A DNA stretch of 64,000 bases from Actinomycetospora termitidis (lineage in GTDB: Bacteria > Actinomycetota > Actinomycetes > Mycobacteriales > Pseudonocardiaceae): NCBI RefSeq assembly GCF_030286555.1, contig NZ_JASVWF010000007.1, positions 62,001 to 126,000 on the forward strand. Reading direction: 5' to 3'. The notes under the pieces were generated by a model that was given only the letters and a program-made list of their open reading frames with translations, did not search any database and was not told where the DNA came from. A program made the position numbers and the translations under genes. Below, in pieces: positions 1-7,965 of this stretch (its first letter is position 1; the number at the start of each line of letters is the position of its first letter).

Positions 1-1260
1 CCCGCCGCGGTTGTCGCGGACCCGCTCGGTGACGACCTCCCCGGAGCGCAGGTGCGCGGTGAGGACGGCGGGGAAGGCGCGCGGGAAGCCGGCCGTGGCC
101 TCGTCGTCGGGAACGCACTCCACCAGGGCGGCCACGGCGAGCCGGGCCGGGTCGGCCGCCGCGGCGTCGGTGAAGTCGGCGTGCGAGACCCCCAGGCCAC
201 CGCGGTCACCGGTCAGGGCCGCCGCGACGGTGTAGGGCCCGGAGAACGCCGCGTGGTACCCGGAGCGCGGGTGGGCCTTCTCCGCGGCCGGCTCCGCGAT
301 CGTGCGCAGCACCGGGGCGGGCACGCCCAGGACGAGCCGCTCGACGTCGTCGGGACGGATTCCGCGGTCGCGCAGGGCGAGTGCGGCGTCGATGCCGGCG
401 TGCGTGAAGTGGTTGCAGGGGTAGGGCTTGTAGAACACGCGCAGGGTCTCCCAGCGCTCGCCGAGCCCCTCGGTGACCTCCTCGATCCGCACCCGGTCGC
501 CGCAGAACGCCTGCAGGAAACCGAAGCGCCCCTCGAGGACGGTCGGCGGGCCGGTGAGGCCGTGGCGGGCGAGGTCCGCGGCCGCGACCCCGGCGTGCGC
601 CGCCCACCCGCAGTGCACCCGCTTGACGGTGCCGCCGGTGCGGTTGGCCTCGATGACGCCGGCGCCCATGGAGGCGGCGATGCCGATCGCCGAGGTGAGC
701 TGGTCGGCGTCGAGCCCGCGCAGCATCCCGGCCGCGACGGCGGCGCCCACGGCCCCGCAGATCGCGGTCGCGTGCTGGCCGTACTCGAAGAACACGGAGT
801 TGCCGAGCTCCTCGTCGTACCCGGCCATCCCGAGCCGGCAGGTCAGCTCCACCCCGACGGCGGCCGCGTCGAGGAAGGCGGGCCCGCTCGCGCCCGCGGC
901 CTCGGCGGCGGCGAACGCGGCGGGCAGCACGGCGGCCGACGGGTGCAGGACCGACGGCAGGTGGGTGTCGTCGAAGTCCAGCGAGTGGGCGAGCGTGCCG
1001 TTGACCAGGGCGGCCGAGGGGGCGGGGAGCTGCTCCCCGGTGGCGAACGACGTCGCCGCGCCGCGCCCGCCCCACTCGTCGACGACGGCCGAGACGATCC
1101 GGCCGGGCTCCTCGCGCCGGGCGGCCAGGCAGTTGCCGAGCAGGTCGACGGTGCGCGCGGCGAGGTCGTCGCGCAGCTCGGCGGGCAGGCCCTCGGCCAC
1201 GACCCGGACGGCGAGGTCGGCGACCTGCTGGGCGGGGGTGCGGGTCACGACGGCGGTCAC
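1..1260 (-). CDS. MmgE/PrpD family protein, C-terminus cut by window edge
   Basis: This is the last visible gene of a minus-strand operon. Translation from the GTG at 1260 gives at least 420 residues. The MmgE/PrpD family is usually about 450, so only the C-terminal end should be missing. The family signature HSLDFDDTH lies near residues 92-100, followed by the usual Ala-rich helices. Members include 2-methylcitrate dehydratase, cis-aconitate decarboxylase and iminodisuccinate epimerase, so the family alone does not fix the reaction. The start GTG overlaps the TGA of the upstream cyclase gene (GTGA), which implies translational coupling. With the CoA-transferase and CoA-ester lyase upstream, a role in breaking down a branched di- or tricarboxylic acid is plausible but inferred. 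Confidence 0.85.
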   Translation of the reverse strand, partial: MTAVVTRTPAQQVADLAVRVVAEGLPAELRDDLAARTVDLLGNCLAARREEPGRIVSAVVDEWGGRGAATSFATGEQLPAPSAALVNGTLAHSLDFDDTHLPSVLHPSAAVLPAAFAAAEAAGASGPAFLDAAAVGVELTCRLGMAGYDEELGNSVFFEYGQHATAICGAVGAAVAAGMLRGLDADQLTSAIGIAASMGAGVIEANRTGGTVKRVHCGWAAHAGVAAADLARHGLTGPPTVLEGRFGFLQAFCGDRVRIEEVTEGLGERWETLRVFYKPYPCNHFTHAGIDAALALRDRGIRPDDVERLVLGVPAPVLRTIAEPAAEKAHPRSGYHAAFSGPYTVAAALTGDRGGLGVSHADFTDAAAADPARLAVAALVECVPDDEATAGFPRAFPAVLTAHLRSGEVVTERVRDNRGG

Positions 1261-2069
1261 GCGAGCACCGCCACCGGCCGGACCGGGGAGCCGGTGCCGC
1301 CCACGATGCGCAGCGGCGCCATGACGAACACGAACTCGGTGAGGCCCGCGTCGTGGGCGTCCTCCAGCGCCAGGTGCTCGATGATGTGGATGCCGTTCTC
1401 CACCAGCAGGATCCGGTGCACCGGCAGCACGGCGTGCCCGGCGCCCGGCGGGATGCGCTCGAAGGCGGTGGTGTCGCTGCCGGCCGCGACGACGCCGCGC
1501 TCGGCGAGCCACGCAGCGCCGCTCTCGTCGACGCCCGGGACGCCGTCGGCCTGGCCGAGGTAGGTCGCGGCGGTCCCGAAGTGCCGCGCCCAGCCGGTGC
1601 GGATCACCGCGACGTCGCCCGGGCCCGGCTCCGGGCCGGCCGCGGCCAGGTCGGCGGCCGTCACGGCCTCGCCCGGCTCCAGCACGTCCACCCCGCGGGC
1701 GGCGGCCACGTCGAGCAGCACGCCGCGGGTGATCATCGGCGGGATCGTCTCCGCGCCGTGCTCGCGGTGCACCCCGCCGACCTGCGCCTCGGCCGCGTCG
1801 ACCCCGCCGTGCAGGCAGCCCTCGTGGCTGACGTGCGAGAGCGCGTCGACGTGGGTGCCGACGTGCCCGCCGGTCACGATCATCTCGTTGGAGGCGGACC
1901 CGCCGTCGGGACGGACCATGTCGCCGTGGCGACGGATCAGCGTCATCCGGAAGCCGGGGTGGTTCGGCGAGCACGGCATGCCGGTGAACAGCGGCTGGCC
2001 GAGCTCGACGGTGCGCACGCCGCCGGCGATCGCGTCGAGCAGGGCGCGGGTCGGTGTGGCGGTGGTCAT
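1257..2069 (-). CDS. Cyclase family protein (kynurenine formamidase / isatin hydrolase type)
   Basis: The 270-residue product carries the metal-binding signature HVGTHVDALSH at residues 69-79 (ligands H69, H73, D75), typical of the cyclase/kynurenine formamidase superfamily. Members hydrolyse N-formyl or cyclic amide and lactam-like substrates with Zn or Mn in the cytoplasm. The start ATG at 2069 overlaps the TGA of the CoA-ester lyase gene by four bases (ATGA), so the gene is coupled in the iclR operon. Longer readings upstream would run through the lyase gene and are rejected. The substrate is unknown. A hydrolase of this kind beside a hydantoinase-like enzyme hints at a nitrogen-containing ring or an amide as growth substrate. 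Confidence 0.9.
   Translation of the reverse strand: MTTATPTRALLDAIAGGVRTVELGQPLFTGMPCSPNHPGFRMTLIRRHGDMVRPDGGSASNEMIVTGGHVGTHVDALSHVSHEGCLHGGVDAAEAQVGGVHREHGAETIPPMITRGVLLDVAAARGVDVLEPGEAVTAADLAAAGPEPGPGDVAVIRTGWARHFGTAATYLGQADGVPGVDESGAAWLAERGVVAAGSDTTAFERIPPGAGHAVLPVHRILLVENGIHIIEHLALEDAHDAGLTEFVFVMAPLRIVGGTGSPVRPVAVLA
1898..1911 (-). repeat. 14-bp near-palindromic motif TCCCGACGRCGGGT (first of 13 exact copies)
   Basis: Exact copies read by eye start, on the plus strand, at 5571, 23870, 26693, 36239, 44708, 46325, 48730, 61520 and 63855, and, on the minus strand, at 1898, 19691, 19721 and 29749. Near matches are at 11521, 13335 and 17349. The arms CCCG/CGGG can form a small hairpin. Most copies follow the direction of the gene that holds them; 29749 is the exception. 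Confidence 0.85.
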
Positions 2070-2878
2070 CGGGTCTCCTCGTTCTGGGCGAGCAGGGCTC
2101 TGGCTCCCGCGACGACGGCGGGGTCGACGAAGCGGCCGTCCGCGTCGAGGAAGGCGGTCTCGGTCGAGTCCTCGAGCGAGGCGAGCAGCGCCCGGGCGCG
2201 GGCGAGCTCGTCGGGCGTAGCGGTGAAGGCTCGGTGGACCACCGGGACCTGCCGCGGGTGGATCACCGACCGGCCGTGGAAGCCGCGGTCGCGGGCGGCG
2301 GCGGTGTCGGCGGCCAGCCCGGTGAGGTCGGCGACGTCGGTCCACACCGGCGCGACCGGACTCGCCAACCCGGCGGCCCGGCTCGCCACGACGACCCGCT
2401 GGCGCGCCCACTCGAGCGCAGCCCGGTCGCGGACACGCAGGTCGGCGGCCAGGTCGGCCTCGCCGAGGGAGAGTCCGACGACGAGCTCGTGGACTCTGGC
2501 CAGCTCGAACGCCCGCTCCACGCCGAGGGCGGACTCGAGCAGCAGGTGCAGCGGCTTCCCGAGTGCCTGCGCCAGATCCTTCACGACGGCGGGGTCGGTC
2601 GCCTTGGGCACGCGGACCCCGTCGATCGGCAGGCCGGCGAGGACGTCGAGATCGAGCCGACCCGCCTCGTCGTCGGGAAGATTCATCCGGACCCACAGCG
2701 GCTTCGTGCTGCTCAGCCGAGCCAACGTCTCCCGGGCCAGGGCCTTGGATCCGGCGGGCACCGCATCCTCGAGGTCGACGACCACCGCCTCGGCCTCGCC
2801 GTCCAGGGCCTTCGCGACGAGGTCCGGGCGGTGGCCGGGGACGTAGAGCCAGCTGCGGGCGATGCCGTAGCCGCTCAT
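2066..2878 (-). CDS. HpcH/HpaI aldolase / CitE-like CoA-ester lyase
   Basis: The 270-residue protein begins with the CitE-like segment RSWLYVPGHRPDL and then VVVDLEDAVP (residues 32-41), which holds the acidic Mg2+ site of the citrate lyase beta / malyl-CoA lyase family. IHPRQV near the C-terminus is also a family hallmark. Such enzymes cleave (citra)malyl-CoA-type 3-hydroxyacyl-CoA esters to acetyl-CoA or propionyl-CoA and a 2-oxoacid. The start ATG overlaps the stop of the CoA-transferase gene by four bases. The transferase would make the CoA ester and this enzyme would cleave it. A citramalyl-CoA lyase role is an attractive guess that sequence alone does not settle. Confidence 0.88.
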   Translation of the reverse strand: MSGYGIARSWLYVPGHRPDLVAKALDGEAEAVVVDLEDAVPAGSKALARETLARLSSTKPLWVRMNLPDDEAGRLDLDVLAGLPIDGVRVPKATDPAVVKDLAQALGKPLHLLLESALGVERAFELARVHELVVGLSLGEADLAADLRVRDRAALEWARQRVVVASRAAGLASPVAPVWTDVADLTGLAADTAAARDRGFHGRSVIHPRQVPVVHRAFTATPDELARARALLASLEDSTETAFLDADGRFVDPAVVAGARALLAQNEETR

Positions 2879-4056
2879 ACCGCGCCCGCCGCCCGGAGCT
2901 GCTCGAGCCGCTCGGCGTCGACGCCGTGCTCCGCGAGGACCTCCGCGGTGTGGCGGCCCAGGGCCGGACCCGCCGTCCGGACCGCGCCCGGGGTCTCCGA
3001 GAGCCGGAAGGGGACGTTCTGGAAGCGGACCGGGCCGAGCTCGTCGTCGTCGACGGTCACGATGCTCTCCAGCGCCGCGTACTGCGGGTCGGCCAGGACG
3101 TCGGCCGCGGTGTAGATCGGCGCGACGGCGGCCTCGGCCTTCTCGAACGCCTCCACGACCTCGTCGCGGTCGCGCGCCGCGATCCAGGAGCCGACCGCCT
3201 CGTCGAGCTCGTCGGCGTGCTGCGCGCGTGACCACCCGGCCGCGAACCACGGCTCGTCGATCAGCTCCGGGTGCCCGACCAGTCGCATGACGCGCTCGGC
3301 GATCGACTGCGCGCTCGTCGAGACGGCGACCCACCGGCCGTCGGCGCACTCGTAGGTGTTGCGCGGGGCGTTGTTCGACGATCGGTTGCCGTGCCGCGGC
3401 TGGAGCTCGCCGAGCTGGTCGTAGGCGATGACCTGCGGGCCGAGCACCGTGAGCAGCGGCTCGATGATCGCCATGTCGACGTCCTGGCCGCGCCCGGTCT
3501 GCTCGCGCGCCCGCAGCGCCGTCATGATCGCGAAGGCCGTGGTCAGCGCGGTGACGCCGTCGGCGAGTCCGAAGGGCGGGAGGGTGGGCGGCCCGTCGGG
3601 CTCGCCGGTGATCGCGGCGAAGCCGCTCATCGCCTCGGCGAGCGTGCCGAACCCCGGGCGCGAGGCGTACGGCCCGAACTGGCCGAAACCGGTGACGCGG
3701 GCGACGACGAGGCCGGGATTGCGCTCGCGCAGCACGTCCGGGCCGAGGCCCCAGCGCTCGAGCGTGCCGGGCCGGAAGTTCTCGATGATCACGTCGGCGT
3801 CCGCCGCGAGCTCGCGGAACACCTCCTGGCCCTCCGGGGTGGAGAGGACGAGGGTGACCGAGCGCTTGTTGCGGCCGAGCATCTTCCACCACAGCCCGAC
3901 GCCGTCCTTCGCGGCGCCGTGCGTGCGGCTGGGGTCGCCGCGGGGGTGCTCGATCTTGATGACGTCGGCGCCGTGGTCGCCGAGCAGGGTGGCGGCGAGC
4001 GGACCCGCGAACAGCGTCGCGACGTCGAGCACCTTGAGTCCGGCGAGGGCGGTCAT
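2875..4056 (-). CDS. CaiB/BaiF family (class III) CoA-transferase
   Basis: The 393-residue sequence matches class III CoA-transferases from end to end. It has an N-terminal LKVLDVATLFAGPLAA segment, FRPGTLERWGLG near residue 100, and the catalytic Asp in GLADGVTALT (D166 by count). Enzymes of this fold move CoA between carboxylic acids through an aspartyl-CoA anhydride; formyl-CoA:oxalate and succinyl-CoA:(R)-citramalate transferases are examples. The ATG start overlaps the iclR stop by four bases and the stop overlaps the next start, so the gene is second in a five-gene coupled operon. It likely activates the acid intermediate that the downstream lyase cleaves. Confidence 0.92.
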   Translation of the reverse strand: MTALAGLKVLDVATLFAGPLAATLLGDHGADVIKIEHPRGDPSRTHGAAKDGVGLWWKMLGRNKRSVTLVLSTPEGQEVFRELAADADVIIENFRPGTLERWGLGPDVLRERNPGLVVARVTGFGQFGPYASRPGFGTLAEAMSGFAAITGEPDGPPTLPPFGLADGVTALTTAFAIMTALRAREQTGRGQDVDMAIIEPLLTVLGPQVIAYDQLGELQPRHGNRSSNNAPRNTYECADGRWVAVSTSAQSIAERVMRLVGHPELIDEPWFAAGWSRAQHADELDEAVGSWIAARDRDEVVEAFEKAEAAVAPIYTAADVLADPQYAALESIVTVDDDELGPVRFQNVPFRLSETPGAVRTAGPALGRHTAEVLAEHGVDAERLEQLRAAGAV

Positions 4057-4841
4057 GCGGTCCTTTCCGGGCGTCGCGGAGCGGCGCCGAGACGGTGGGA
4101 GATGCGGTCGGCAACCGCGACGACGCGCGGCGCGATCGCGGTGACGAACTCGTCGGTGACGCGGTAGCGGGGGCCGCACACCGAGATGGCGCCGAGCACG
4201 TCGCCGGACACCCCGAAGACGGGGGCCGCGACCGACCCGGCGTCGGCCTGGCGCTCGCCGGCGGACGCGGCGTAGCCCAGCTCGACGATCCGGTCCAGCT
4301 CGGGGCGCAGGACGTCGGGGTCGACGACGGTGCCCGGGGTGAGGGCCTCGAGGGGCTCGGCGAGGACCTGGTCGCGTTCCTCCGGCGCGAGGAACGCGAG
4401 CATGCACTTGCCCGAGGAGCCGGCGTGCAGCGGGAACCGGCGGCCCAGCTCGACGGTCATCTTGATCTCGTGGGTGCCGACGACCTGGTCCAGGTAGACC
4501 CGGCCGTGCGGCACCGGCGTGGAGAGCGTGGCGGTCTCGCGGGTCTCGTCGCGCAGCTCGCGCATCAGCGGCAGCGCGGCCTGGCGCAGGTCGGACTCGC
4601 GCAGCGCCCGCGACCCGATCGCCGCGGCGGCCGGGCCGAGCCGGTACTCGCGGCTGACCGGGTCGAGGGCGACCATCCCGCGGCTCGCGAGCGAGGTCAG
4701 GATGCGGTGGACCACCGCCTTGGACAGCCCCAGCTCCCGCGCGATGTGCGAGACCCCCTGGGTCGACGGGCCGTCGACGAACAGCAGCAGCACGTCGGCC
4801 ACCCGGGCCGTCGCCTCGGTCCCGCCGGTCTGTTCGGGCAC
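4053..4841 (-). CDS. IclR family transcriptional regulator
   Basis: The 262-residue regulator has an N-terminal winged HTH (THIARELGLSKAVVHRILTS-like helices, about residues 25-55) and a C-terminal IclR effector domain with the landmark LHAGSSGKCMLAF. The start is a GTG preceded by a strong AGGAGG, read on the minus strand around 4848-4856. It is the first gene of the operon that continues with the CoA-transferase. It is also divergent from the FAD oxidoreductase, so it probably controls both directions from the 4842-5004 region. IclR proteins bind small acids. The effector here is likely an intermediate of the encoded pathway (inference). Confidence 0.93.
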   Translation of the reverse strand: MPEQTGGTEATARVADVLLLFVDGPSTQGVSHIARELGLSKAVVHRILTSLASRGMVALDPVSREYRLGPAAAAIGSRALRESDLRQAALPLMRELRDETRETATLSTPVPHGRVYLDQVVGTHEIKMTVELGRRFPLHAGSSGKCMLAFLAPEERDQVLAEPLEALTPGTVVDPDVLRPELDRIVELGYAASAGERQADAGSVAAPVFGVSGDVLGAISVCGPRYRVTDEFVTAIAPRVVAVADRISHRLGAAPRRPERTA

Positions 4842-4939
4842 TCTCGACCTCCTCGTACCGCTGGAAGAAACACAGGGTTCATCGTGACGGCGGGTGCCGT
4901 CAAGCCGGTCGTGTCGTCCCGTTGTGCTCGCGGCCGTGA

Positions 4940-4989
4940 GCTGCTCTCATGAGCAGCGACGCACGAGTCAGTGTGCGTTTCTCTGAACG
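4940..4989. promoter_or_regulatory. Divergent control region with two dyads, candidate IclR operator
   Basis: The 163-bp space between iclR and the FAD oxidoreductase gene holds a 7-bp-arm dyad, GCTGCTC-TCAT-GAGCAGC (4940-4957). A shorter imperfect palindrome, CGTTTCTCTGAACG (4976-4989), sits just before the plus-strand ribosome binding site. IclR regulators usually bind such dyads in divergent promoters. Which dyad is used, and by which regulator, is inference. Confidence 0.4.
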
Positions 4990-5004
4990 GAACGGAGGTC
5001 GGGC

Positions 5005-6432
5005 ATGGCCGACGTCGACCTGCTGGTCGCCGGGGCTGGCGGTGGCCTGGCCGGGGCGCTGCGCGCCGCCGAGCAGGGACTGTCGGTGGTGGTCGCCGAG
5101 GCGAACCCGCACTACCGGCGGGGCAACAACACCGCCATGTCGACCGCGATGATCCCCGGCCCGGGCAGCCGCTTCCAGCGCGCCGCGGGCGTCGAGGACA
5201 CCCCGGAGCGCTTCCTCGCCGACGTCGCCGCCAAGACCCACGGCGAAGCCGACCCGGTCGTCGCCGCGACCCTCGCGCACCTCGGGGCGGAGCTCGTCGA
5301 GTGGCTGGCCGACCACGTCGGGCTGCCGGTCGAGCTGGCCGCCGTCGACTACCCCGGCCACTCCGTGCGGCGCTGCCACACGGTGCCCGGCCACCACGGC
5401 TCGACGCTGCTGCGTGCGCTCGCCGACGCGGCTGAGGCGTCGTCGTCGATCGACGTGATGTGCCCGGCGCGGCTCACGGGGCTGGCTCCCGTTTCGAGCG
5501 AAGGGCACCTTCCGTCGAGTAGTTCGAGCGAAGGGCCCCTTCGCTCGGAGTGGCGGGTGACTTTGACCCGTCCCGACGGCGGGTCCGAGGAGCTGACGGC
5601 GTCCGCGGTGCTGCTCGCGACGAACGGCTACGGCGCCGCCCCGGAGCTCGTCGCGCGCCACCTGCCCGAGATCGCCGACGCCGCCTACCACGGCAGCGAG
5701 TACTCCACCGGCGACGCGCTGCGCTTCGGCGCCGAGCTGGGCGCGGCATCCGGGTACCTCGACGCCTACCAGGGCCATGCCGGGCTCTCCGCCGCCGCGC
5801 GGACGCTCGTCACGTGGACCACCGTCATGAACGGCGCGATCGTCGTCGACGCCGACGGGCGCCGCTTCGGCGACGAGACCGTCGGCTACTCCGAGTACGC
5901 CGCGATGCTCGCCGCCCGCCCCGGCGCCCGCGGCTGGGTGGTCCTCGACGAGCGGATCGACGCGCTGACCCGCGGGTTCACCGACTACGTCGACGTCCTC
6001 GAGGCGGGGGCGGTGCGGCGCGGGGACTCGGTCGAGGAGCTCGCGGAGCGGATCGGCGTCGACGCGGCCGTGCTCGAGGCCGAGATCGCGGACGCCGCGG
6101 CCGTCGCGCGCGGGGAGGCCGCCCTCGACCGGGTTGGACGCCGATCAGTGGCCGCTCCGCTCGAGGCGCCCTACGCCGCCGTCGAGATCGTCCCGGCCCT
6201 GTTCCACACCCAGGGCGGGCTGCACGTCGACGCCGACGCCCGGGTGCTCGACGCGGGCGGCGTCCCGCTGGGCTCGCTCTACGCCTCCGGGGGCGCGGCG
6301 GTCGGCATGTCCGGCCACGGCGCCGCCGGCTACCTCGCGGGCAACGGCCTGCTCCCCGCCCTCGGCCTGGCCTATCGCGCCGCCGACCACTGCGCCTCGC
6401 AGGCATCCACCGTCAGGAAGGTTCACGCATGA
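5005..6432 (+). CDS. FAD-dependent oxidoreductase, fumarate reductase / 3-ketosteroid dehydrogenase fold
   Basis: The 475-residue protein begins with a dinucleotide-binding motif (GAGGGLAG, about residues 9-16). It ends with the FAD-binding block containing YASGGAAVGMSGHGAAGYL, as in the FAD_binding_2 family (fumarate reductase-like, 3-ketosteroid dehydrogenases, tricarballylate dehydrogenase). The ATG at 5005 has GGAGG seven bases upstream. An odd feature is a Ser/Glu/Gly-rich peptide near residues 164-181. It is encoded by the 51-bp palindromic repeat at 5496-5546, which inserts a multiple of three bases and leaves the frame open. The stop overlaps the amidohydrolase start (ATGA), so the two are coupled. 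The substrate is unknown; a dehydrogenase acting on an acid or ring substrate of this locus is likely. Confidence 0.85.
   Translation: MADVDLLVAGAGGGLAGALRAAEQGLSVVVAEANPHYRRGNNTAMSTAMIPGPGSRFQRAAGVEDTPERFLADVAAKTHGEADPVVAATLAHLGAELVEWLADHVGLPVELAAVDYPGHSVRRCHTVPGHHGSTLLRALADAAEASSSIDVMCPARLTGLAPVSSEGHLPSSSSSEGPLRSEWRVTLTRPDGGSEELTASAVLLATNGYGAAPELVARHLPEIADAAYHGSEYSTGDALRFGAELGAASGYLDAYQGHAGLSAAARTLVTWTTVMNGAIVVDADGRRFGDETVGYSEYAAMLAARPGARGWVVLDERIDALTRGFTDYVDVLEAGAVRRGDSVEELAERIGVDAAVLEAEIADAAAVARGEAALDRVGRRSVAAPLEAPYAAVEIVPALFHTQGGLHVDADARVLDAGGVPLGSLYASGGAAVGMSGHGAAGYLAGNGLLPALGLAYRAADHCASQASTVRKVHA
5496..5546. repeat. 51-bp palindromic repeat, copy 1 (inside a CDS)
   Basis: The element starts GAGCGAAGGGC and ends GCCCCTTCGCTC with a central GTAG. 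Copies of the same 51-bp length lie at 25492-25542, 43249-43299 and 46260-46310. Here it encodes a peptide that includes SEGPLRSE within the FAD oxidoreductase. Both coding copies are read in the same frame. Confidence 0.85.
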
Positions 6433-7892
6433 CGCACGACCTGATCCTCCGCAACGTCCGCGTCGTCCGGCCGGGCGTCGGTGACGCGGCTCTCGGCGAC
6501 ATCGCCGTCGACGACGGCCGTGTCGCCGCGGTCGGTCCGGACCTCGGCGACGACGCCCGTGAGGTCGTTGACGGGCGCGGCCAGCTCGCGTTCCCTGGCG
6601 TCGTGGACGCCCACCAGCACTGGGGGATCTACAACCCGCTGGAGGAGGACACCGCCACCGAGAGCCGCGCGTGCGCCCAGGGCGGCGTCACGACCTCGCT
6701 GACCTACATGCGGACCGGCCAGTATTACCTGAACACCGGCGGGCCGTACTCGGAGTTCTTCCCGCGGGTGCTGGCGGCGTCCGACGGCCGCTCGTACGTC
6801 GACTACGCCTTCCACCTCGCGCCGATGTCGGCTGGCCACATCGACGAGATCCCGACGCTGGTCGACGAGCACGGCGTCACGTCGTTCAAGATCTTCATGT
6901 TCTACGGCAGCCACGGGCTGCACGGTCGCTCGAACGCCCAGAACGACTTCCTCATGATCCCCGAGGGCGAGCGCTACGACATCGCCCACTTCGAGTTCGT
7001 CATGCGCGGCATCCAGCGCGCCCGCGAGGCCCGCCCGGACATCGCCGACGCCATCTCGCTGTCGCTGCACTGCGAGACCGCGGAGATCATGACGGCGTAC
7101 ACGAAGATCGTCGAGCAGGAGGGGACGCTCTCCGGGCTGGAGGCCTACAGCGCCTCGCGGCCGCCGCACTCCGAGGGACTCGCCGTCACGATCGCCTCGT
7201 ACCTCGCGCACGAGACCGGGCTCCCGACGATCAACCTGCTGCACCTGTCGTCGGCCAAGGCGCTCGAGGCCGCGATGCTGATGGCGCAGACGTTCCCGCA
7301 CGTGGACTTCCGCCGGGAGGTCACCGTCGGGCACCTGCTCGCCGACATCCACACCGCGGACGGCGTGGGCGGCAAGGTCAACCCGCCGCTGCGCCCGCGC
7401 GAGGACGTCGAGGCGCTGTGGCGGCACGTGCTGGCGGGCGACGTGTCGTGGGTCGTGTCCGACCACGCGTGCTGCAAGGAAGCGACGAAGTTCGGGGACG
7501 ACCACGAGGACGTGTTCGCCGCCAAGTCCGGGTTCGGCGGCACGGAGTACCTGCTGCCCGGGCTCGTGGGGGAGGGCCTGAAGCGGGGCCTGCCGCTGTC
7601 ACGGATCGCCGAGCTGACCTCGACGGCGCCGGCGCAGCGCTTCGGGCTCGGCGCGACCAAGGGCGACCTCGCGCCCGGCTTCGACGCCGACATCGCGCTG
7701 GTCGACCCGGACCGTTCGTGGACCGTGGACCCGGCGGACTCGGAGTCCACCCAGGAGTACACTCCGTTCCGCGGCCTGGAGATCGGCTCGACCGTCACGC
7801 GCACGTTCCTGCGGGGCCGCACGGTGTTCGCCGACGGCAAGGTCGTCGGCGAGCCGGCGGGGCGGTTCCTGAGGAGGCCTTCGGCCCGGTGA
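6429..7892 (+). CDS. Hydantoinase/dihydroorotase-like cyclic amidohydrolase
   Basis: The 487-residue protein keeps the full metal-site pattern of the dihydropyrimidinase/hydantoinase family: H62xH64 in DAHQHW, the Lys expected to be carboxylated in SFKIFMFYG (K154), H214 in LHCE, H272 in LHLSSA and D345 in SDHACC. Such enzymes open cyclic amides (hydantoins, dihydropyrimidines, allantoin-like rings) with two metal ions. The ATG overlaps the TGA of the FAD oxidoreductase. Its pairing with a flavoprotein and, across the divergent promoter, a cyclase-type hydrolase and CoA enzymes suggests oxidation and ring opening of a heterocycle followed by CoA-dependent cleavage. The substrate cannot be read from the sequence. 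Confidence 0.9.
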   Translation: MTHDLILRNVRVVRPGVGDAALGDIAVDDGRVAAVGPDLGDDAREVVDGRGQLAFPGVVDAHQHWGIYNPLEEDTATESRACAQGGVTTSLTYMRTGQYYLNTGGPYSEFFPRVLAASDGRSYVDYAFHLAPMSAGHIDEIPTLVDEHGVTSFKIFMFYGSHGLHGRSNAQNDFLMIPEGERYDIAHFEFVMRGIQRAREARPDIADAISLSLHCETAEIMTAYTKIVEQEGTLSGLEAYSASRPPHSEGLAVTIASYLAHETGLPTINLLHLSSAKALEAAMLMAQTFPHVDFRREVTVGHLLADIHTADGVGGKVNPPLRPREDVEALWRHVLAGDVSWVVSDHACCKEATKFGDDHEDVFAAKSGFGGTEYLLPGLVGEGLKRGLPLSRIAELTSTAPAQRFGLGATKGDLAPGFDADIALVDPDRSWTVDPADSESTQEYTPFRGLEIGSTVTRTFLRGRTVFADGKVVGEPAGRFLRRPSAR

Positions 7893-7939
7893 GGCCGATC
7901 GGCGGTGATCGAGTTCGTACGATCGGCGGCTGGATCTTC

Positions 7940-7955
7940 TCGAACAGGTGTTCGA
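7940..7955. promoter_or_regulatory. Perfect LexA (SOS) box
   Basis: TCGAACAGGTGTTCGA matches the actinobacterial LexA consensus TCGAAC-N4-GTTCGA exactly. It ends ten bases before the ATG of the HNH/DUF222 gene. Control by LexA and induction on DNA damage are inferred from the match and its position. Confidence 0.8.
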
Positions 7956-7965
7956 CACTTGAGCC

